Shown here piece after piece: positions 59,952-64,000 of a stretch of 64,000 bases of DNA. Numbering within the stretch: the first letter of the stretch is position 1; the number at the start of each line of letters is the position of its first letter. The notes beneath the pieces were generated by a model. It was not told the origin of the DNA. It saw nothing but the letters and a program-made list of their open reading frames with translations, and ran no database searches. The stretch comes from Gallionella sp. (GTDB lineage Bacteria > Pseudomonadota > Gammaproteobacteria > Burkholderiales > Gallionellaceae), in NCBI GenBank assembly GCA_028714895.1, contig JAQTLM010000008.1, positions 51,419-115,418 on the forward strand. The letters run 5' to 3'. The translations under genes were made by a program, and so were the position numbers.

Positions 59952-62537
59952 ATGGGAAAATTGAATGTAGCGCAGTTTGCGACTGAACTGGGATTGCCGG
60001 TTGCTTTGCTGCTTGAGCAGTTAAAGGCAGCCGGGGTCAGCAAAGAGCAGGAATCTGATTCGCTTTCCGAAAAGGACAAGGCGCAATTGCTGGAACATTT
60101 GCGCCAGGCGCACGGTGCTGAAAAATCCGCCAAGAAGATCACGCTGACTCGCCGCGAAACCACGGAAATAAAAAAGGCCGACAGTTCCGGGCGCGCGCGC
60201 ACCATTCAAGTGGAAGTGCGTAAACGCCGCGTAGTGGCTCCTGCTGCCACGGAAACCCCCGCACTCATCGAGCCCGTTAGCTTGCCCAAGGGCGAAGTTG
60301 ACAAGGTTGTCGATGAGCAGGAACTGGCAGCACGCGAACAGGAAGCGCGCGCGCATGCGGAATTGGCGGCGCGCCAGGCAGCCGAAGTGCAGGCCAAGCA
60401 GGAGCGCAGCAAACGCAAGACAACCAAGAATGTGGTTGAAGTTGAGCCGCCGCCCGCTGTGCCAGAGGTGAAAAAAGTCGAAGAAGCCGCACCCGTTGCG
60501 GTGGCCACACCGGCAGTCAGTTTGGCCGAAGGCACGTTGCACAAGCCGACTCCAAAGCCCGGCGACAAGGTGGTCAAACCAAGCAAAAAACCCAAGGCCG
60601 AAGTCAAGGCCAGCCCGTGGGATGAAAAAGGGCACAAGAAGCGCACCCCCGTCAAAGCCGGCGAGAAACCGGGAGTAAAGCCGGGAGTCTGGGCGACCCC
60701 GGTGCGTGCGCCGCGCCATGACAGACACGCCAAACACACCAGCGAGCAGGAACATGCCTTCTCGTTGCCGACCGAACCGATGGTGCGCGAAGTGGCTGTT
60801 CCGGAAACCATCACCGTCGCCGAATTGGCGCAAAAGATGGCCGTCAAGGCCGCCGAAATCATCAAGGTGTTGATGAAAATGGGTTCGATGGTGACCATCA
60901 ACCAGGTGCTGGACCAGGAAACCGCGATGATCATCGTGGAGGAAATGGGGCACGTCGCCAAGACCGCCAAGCTGGACGATCCCGATGCTTATCTGCTGGA
61001 TACCGAAGCGCATCATGATGTGGCGCTGGAGCCGCGCGCGCCGGTCGTCACCGTGATGGGCCACGTCGACCACGGCAAGACCTCGTTGCTGGATTACATC
61101 CGCCGCACCCGTGTCGCTTCCGGTGAAGCCGGCGGGATCACCCAGCATATCGGCGCGTATCACGTCGATACGCCGCGCGGCATGATTACTTTCCTCGATA
61201 CGCCGGGCCACGAAGCGTTTACCGCGATGCGTGCCCGTGGCGCGAAGGCGACCGATATCGTGATTCTGGTGGTGGCCGCCGATGACGGCGTGATGCCGCA
61301 GACCAAAGAGGCTATCGCACATGCCAGAGCCGGCAATGTGCCGCTGGTGGTAGCGGTGACCAAGATCGATAAGCCGGATGCGAATAGCGAGCGCGTCAAG
61401 CAGGAGCTGGTTGCCGAAGGCGTGGTGCCGGAAGATTGGGGCGGTGACTCGATGTTTGTCGAGGTTTCCTCCAAGTCCGGGCAGGGTATCGACCAATTGC
61501 TCGAAGGTGTGCTGTTGCAGGCCGAAGTGCTGGAGTTGAAGGCGCCACGCGCAACTTACGCCAAGGGGCTGGTGATTGAGGCGCGCCTGGACAAGGGCAA
61601 AGGACCGGTTGCTACCGTGCTGATCCAGTCCGGCACCCTGAAGCGTGGCGATGCGGTATTGGTTGGTTCGGTGTTTGGGCGGGTGCGCGCGATGCTGGAC
61701 GAGAACGGCAAGGCGGTGAGCGAAGCGGGGCCGTCCATTCCTGTCGAGATTCAAGGGTTGTCTGAGGTGCCTGCCGCCGGTGAGGGATTGATGGTGATGG
61801 CGGACGAGAAACGCGCGCGCGAAATCGCGCTGTTCCGCCAAGGTAAATACCGCGGTGTAAAGCTTGCCAAGCAGCAGGCGGCCAAGCTGGAAAATATGCT
61901 CGAACAAATGGCTGAGGGCGAAGTGAGCACCCTGTCGCTGATCGTGAAATCCGACGTGCAAGGCTCTGCCGAGGCGATTGCACAATCCCTGCAAAAGCTC
62001 TCCACCAACGAAGTCAAGGTCAATTTGATCCACGGAGGCGTCGGGGCGATTACCGAATCGGACATCAATCTGGCGCTGGCTTCCAAGGCGATCGTGATCG
62101 GCTTCAACGTCCGGGCTGATGCTGCGGCACGTAAGCTGGCCGAATCTTCCGGCGTGGATATCCGCTACTACAGCATCATCTACGCGATGGTGGATGAGAT
62201 CAAGGCCGCGCTGTCGGGTATGCTGGCTCCCGAAAAGCGCGAAAGCATCATGGGCATGGTCGAAGTGCGCCAAGTGTTCACCGTTTCCAAGGTCGGCACG
62301 ATTGCCGGTTGTATGGTGCTGGAAGGCGTGATCAAACGCGGCGCGAAAGTGCGTGTGTTGCGCGACAATATATCGATTCACGATGGCGAGCTGGATTCGC
62401 TGAAGCGCTTCAAGGACGACGTGAAAGAAGTGAAAGCCAATTTCGAGTGCGGCCTGTCATTGAAGAATTTCAATGATCTGGTGGTGGGCGACAAGCTTGA
62501 GGCCTATGAAATCGTTGAGGTTGCGCGCGCACTGTAA
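59952..62537 (+). CDS. infB: translation initiation factor IF-2
   Basis: An 861-residue IF-2 that brings fMet-tRNA to the 30S subunit. Basic, Ala/Lys/Glu-rich N-terminal region with an IF2-N fold at the start ([20 protein letters not shown]) and a second at about 280-330; G domain with [24 protein letters not shown] and TKIDK; domains II-IV complete, ending [18 protein letters not shown] precedes the ATG. The stop shares one base with the rbfA start (TAATG). Confidence 0.98.
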   Translation: MGKLNVAQFATELGLPVALLLEQLKAAGVSKEQESDSLSEKDKAQLLEHLRQAHGAEKSAKKITLTRRETTEIKKADSSGRARTIQVEVRKRRVVAPAATETPALIEPVSLPKGEVDKVVDEQELAAREQEARAHAELAARQAAEVQAKQERSKRKTTKNVVEVEPPPAVPEVKKVEEAAPVAVATPAVSLAEGTLHKPTPKPGDKVVKPSKKPKAEVKASPWDEKGHKKRTPVKAGEKPGVKPGVWATPVRAPRHDRHAKHTSEQEHAFSLPTEPMVREVAVPETITVAELAQKMAVKAAEIIKVLMKMGSMVTINQVLDQETAMIIVEEMGHVAKTAKLDDPDAYLLDTEAHHDVALEPRAPVVTVMGHVDHGKTSLLDYIRRTRVASGEAGGITQHIGAYHVDTPRGMITFLDTPGHEAFTAMRARGAKATDIVILVVAADDGVMPQTKEAIAHARAGNVPLVVAVTKIDKPDANSERVKQELVAEGVVPEDWGGDSMFVEVSSKSGQGIDQLLEGVLLQAEVLELKAPRATYAKGLVIEARLDKGKGPVATVLIQSGTLKRGDAVLVGSVFGRVRAMLDENGKAVSEAGPSIPVEIQGLSEVPAAGEGLMVMADEKRAREIALFRQGKYRGVKLAKQQAAKLENMLEQMAEGEVSTLSLIVKSDVQGSAEAIAQSLQKLSTNEVKVNLIHGGVGAITESDINLALASKAIVIGFNVRADAAARKLAESSGVDIRYYSIIYAMVDEIKAALSGMLAPEKRESIMGMVEVRQVFTVSKVGTIAGCMVLEGVIKRGAKVRVLRDNISIHDGELDSLKRFKDDVKEVKANFECGLSLKNFNDLVVGDKLEAYEIVEVARAL

Positions 62538-62935
62538 TGGGCAACTTCGCCAGAACTGATCGGATTGGCCAGCAGATTCAGCGCGAAATAGCCGAACTGG
62601 TACGCCTCGAAATCAACGATCCGCGTGTGCGCCTGGTGACCATCACCGGCGTGGAAGTGGCCGGCGACTATTCCCATGCCAAGATTTTCTTCACGCGTCT
62701 GGACGGCAAACACGAAGAGGCGCTGCAAGGCCTGGAGAGCGCCAGTGGCTTTCTGCGCAAGCAGCTGGCGCGCAGCATCAAGCTGCGCATCATGCCGCAA
62801 TTGCATTTTGTCTACGATGCCTCCGTCGAGCGCGGTAGCCATCTATCGCAACTCATCGAGCAAGCGGTCGCCAGCGACAAACTCCATCCAGATAATTTAA
62901 CCCCACCCGACCTCCCATTGTCAGGGGAGGAGTAG
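62537..62935 (+). CDS. rbfA: ribosome-binding factor A
   Basis: A 132-residue KH-fold factor for 16S rRNA maturation. Family blocks RIGQQIQREIAELVRLEI, DPRVRLVTITGVEV and LRIMPQLHFVYDASVERG are present. Overlaps infB by one base; a short disordered tail (LTPPDLPLSGEE) contains the GGGGAGG that may serve as ribosome site for truB. Confidence 0.96.
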   Translation: MGNFARTDRIGQQIQREIAELVRLEINDPRVRLVTITGVEVAGDYSHAKIFFTRLDGKHEEALQGLESASGFLRKQLARSIKLRIMPQLHFVYDASVERGSHLSQLIEQAVASDKLHPDNLTPPDLPLSGEE

Positions 62936-62940
62936 GTGGT

Positions 62941-63861
62941 ATGGCGCGCACTTATCGCCCGCTGGATGGCGTGCTGCTGTTTGATAAACCGCTGGAGATC
63001 AGTTCCAACGACGCGCTGCAAAAAGTCCGCCGCCTGTTTCAGGCCGAAAAGGCCGGGCACACCGGCACCCTCGATCCCCTAGCAACCGGCCTGCTACCGA
63101 TCTGTTTCGGCGAGGCCACCAAATTTTCCAGTGCCTTGCTGGATGCCGACAAGACCTATCGCGCCTTGTTGCGCCTCGGGCAAACCACCAGCACCGGCGA
63201 CGCGGAAGGCGAGATCACCGCCGAGCATCCGGTCGAAGCCGGGCAGGCCGACGTCGATGCCGCGCTGGCTAAATTTCGCGGCGAAATCCAGCAGCTTCCG
63301 CCGATGCACAGCGCACTCAAGCATCAGGGCAAGCCGCTCTACGAATATATCCGCAAGGGCGAAACCATCGAGCGCGAACTGCGCAACGTGGTGATCCATG
63401 AGCTGGTGTTGAATTCTTTCAGTGGCAACGAAATGGATATCACGGTGCGTTGCAGCAAGGGGACTTACATACGCACGCTGGCGGAAGACATCGGTGCGGC
63501 ACTCGGCTGTGGCGCGCATCTGATCGGCTTGCGCCGCACTGCGATTGCCCATTTCGATTTGCGGGACGGCTACAACTGGCAGCAACTGGAGGCAATGACC
63601 GGAGCCGAGCGCGATGCCTGCGTGCTGCCGCTGGAAGCCCTGATGCCGGATATGCCCAAGCTGCAATTGGATGCCGTGCAAATCAAACGCCTCGCACAAG
63701 GGCAGCGGCTGGGTCTGGACACCGGTTTTCCGGATGGCAAGGTCTGTTTGTATGGTCCGCAGGGATTTATCGGGACGGGGTTGTTGCTGGGCCGCCGTCT
63801 CGCCCCGGAACGGCTATTGTCCGAAGTGGCAAAACAGGCAGCCAAGCTTGCGGTAAGCTAA
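62941..63861 (+). CDS. truB: tRNA pseudouridine(55) synthase TruB
   Basis: A 306-residue enzyme that converts U55 in the T-loop of tRNAs. Opens with GVLLFDKPLEISSNDALQKV; catalytic Asp45 lies in GHTGTLDPLATGLLP; KGTYIRTLAEDIG is the conserved RNA-binding block. A PUA-like C-terminal extension follows. Starts 5 bases after rbfA. The expected downstream rpsO or pnp is not seen; instead a fragment of a secretion ATPase follows directly. Confidence 0.97.
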   Translation: MARTYRPLDGVLLFDKPLEISSNDALQKVRRLFQAEKAGHTGTLDPLATGLLPICFGEATKFSSALLDADKTYRALLRLGQTTSTGDAEGEITAEHPVEAGQADVDAALAKFRGEIQQLPPMHSALKHQGKPLYEYIRKGETIERELRNVVIHELVLNSFSGNEMDITVRCSKGTYIRTLAEDIGAALGCGAHLIGLRRTAIAHFDLRDGYNWQQLEAMTGAERDACVLPLEALMPDMPKLQLDAVQIKRLAQGQRLGLDTGFPDGKVCLYGPQGFIGTGLLLGRRLAPERLLSEVAKQAAKLAVS

Positions 63862-64000
63862 TACCTCAGCAGTATCGCCCGCGCCCTGCTCAAACGCCCG
63901 CGCGTACTGATCTTCGACGAGGCCGTCAGCAACCTCGATATGCAGACTGCCGAACACTTCGCCGGCACCGTCAACAAGCTCAAGGGCAAGGTCACCATGC
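63862..64000 (+). pseudogene. fragment of a type I secretion ABC transporter ATPase (window edge)
   Basis: Directly after the truB TAA and in the same frame, the sequence reads SIARALLKRPRVLIFDEA, SNLDMQTAEHFAGTVNKLKGKV to the window end. This is the Walker B/D-loop part of an HlyB-like exporter ATPase. The start codon, membrane part, Walker A and the LSGGQ signature are absent, so this is a 5'-truncated piece. It may continue beyond the window. Such exporters secrete RTX proteins, which makes it a possible lost partner of the protein at 12851-19177. Confidence 0.7.

Noticed and set aside
60021..62381. 786-codon open frame antisense to infB
   Set aside because: A by-product of high-GC codon usage opposite a clearly functional infB; His/Arg-rich and without family features.

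Overview
The window looks like a chromosome segment of a Gram-negative betaproteobacterium, most likely of the Gallionellaceae/Nitrosomonadales type. This is inferred from the intact rimP-nusA-infB-rbfA-truB operon, the map-glnD pair, the many TonB/RND/TolC envelope systems, rich c-di-GMP signalling and protein resemblance recalled from memory; no 16S gene is present to confirm it. I recognise no tRNA, rRNA or CRISPR array.

Layout. (1) 1-4900: a partial small membrane protein, a divergent two-component pair (histidine kinase/OmpR-type regulator), the decayed 3' end of a chemotaxis receptor, and an unrecognised AT-rich gene. (2) 5053-20006: a c-di-GMP-controlled exopolysaccharide locus of Nfr type (MASE1-PAS-GGDEF cyclase, BcsB-like protein, NfrB glycosyltransferase, start of nfrA, and the 3' part of wecB). 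It has been broken open: nfrB is frameshifted, nfrA is cut after about 90 codons and fused to an exact 578-bp copy of RTX repeats, and wecB has lost its 5' part. Between the remnants sits a giant RTX gene. It starts with an M23 peptidase domain, is interrupted by one in-frame TGA, and carries an embedded C39-like cysteine-protease domain and 135-bp tandem repeats. (3) 20174-24045: glnD and map on the minus strand and a glycine-zipper protein. (4) 33183-24137 (minus): a six-gene efflux operon, tolC-like, macA, macB split into ATPase and permease, then an RND adaptor and an RND pump. (5) 33432-45037 (plus): a probable copper-handling and uptake cluster: TonB receptor, exported DUF4198-like protein, NapH/CcoG-like Fe-S membrane protein, CcdA-like membrane protein, Csp1-like copper storage protein, second TonB receptor, BNR-type exported protein, TlpA-like thioredoxin, tonB-exbB-exbD. 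Both receptor genes share the same palindrome-plus-promoter arrangement. (6) 45297-50750: rhlE with a long leader, a second cyclase with four PAS domains, and an HD-GYP phosphodiesterase. (7) 50838-64000: housekeeping genes htpG, typA, rmuC, nadE and rimP-nusA-infB-rbfA-truB, then a fragment of a type I secretion ATPase at the window edge.

How it fits together. Two GGDEF enzymes and one HD-GYP enzyme could set c-di-GMP levels read by the NfrB MshEN domain and possibly the BcsB-like partner. The polysaccharide pathway itself looks inactivated by the RTX insertion or rearrangement. The copper-type cluster combines outer-membrane import, TonB energisation, thiol and Fe-S electron delivery, and a Tat-exported Cys-rich storage protein. 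It is divergent from a multi-pump efflux operon across a 248-bp control region holding three copies of one operator-like sequence. Several families of REP-like palindromes are scattered through the window, one inserted inside a signal-peptide coding region.
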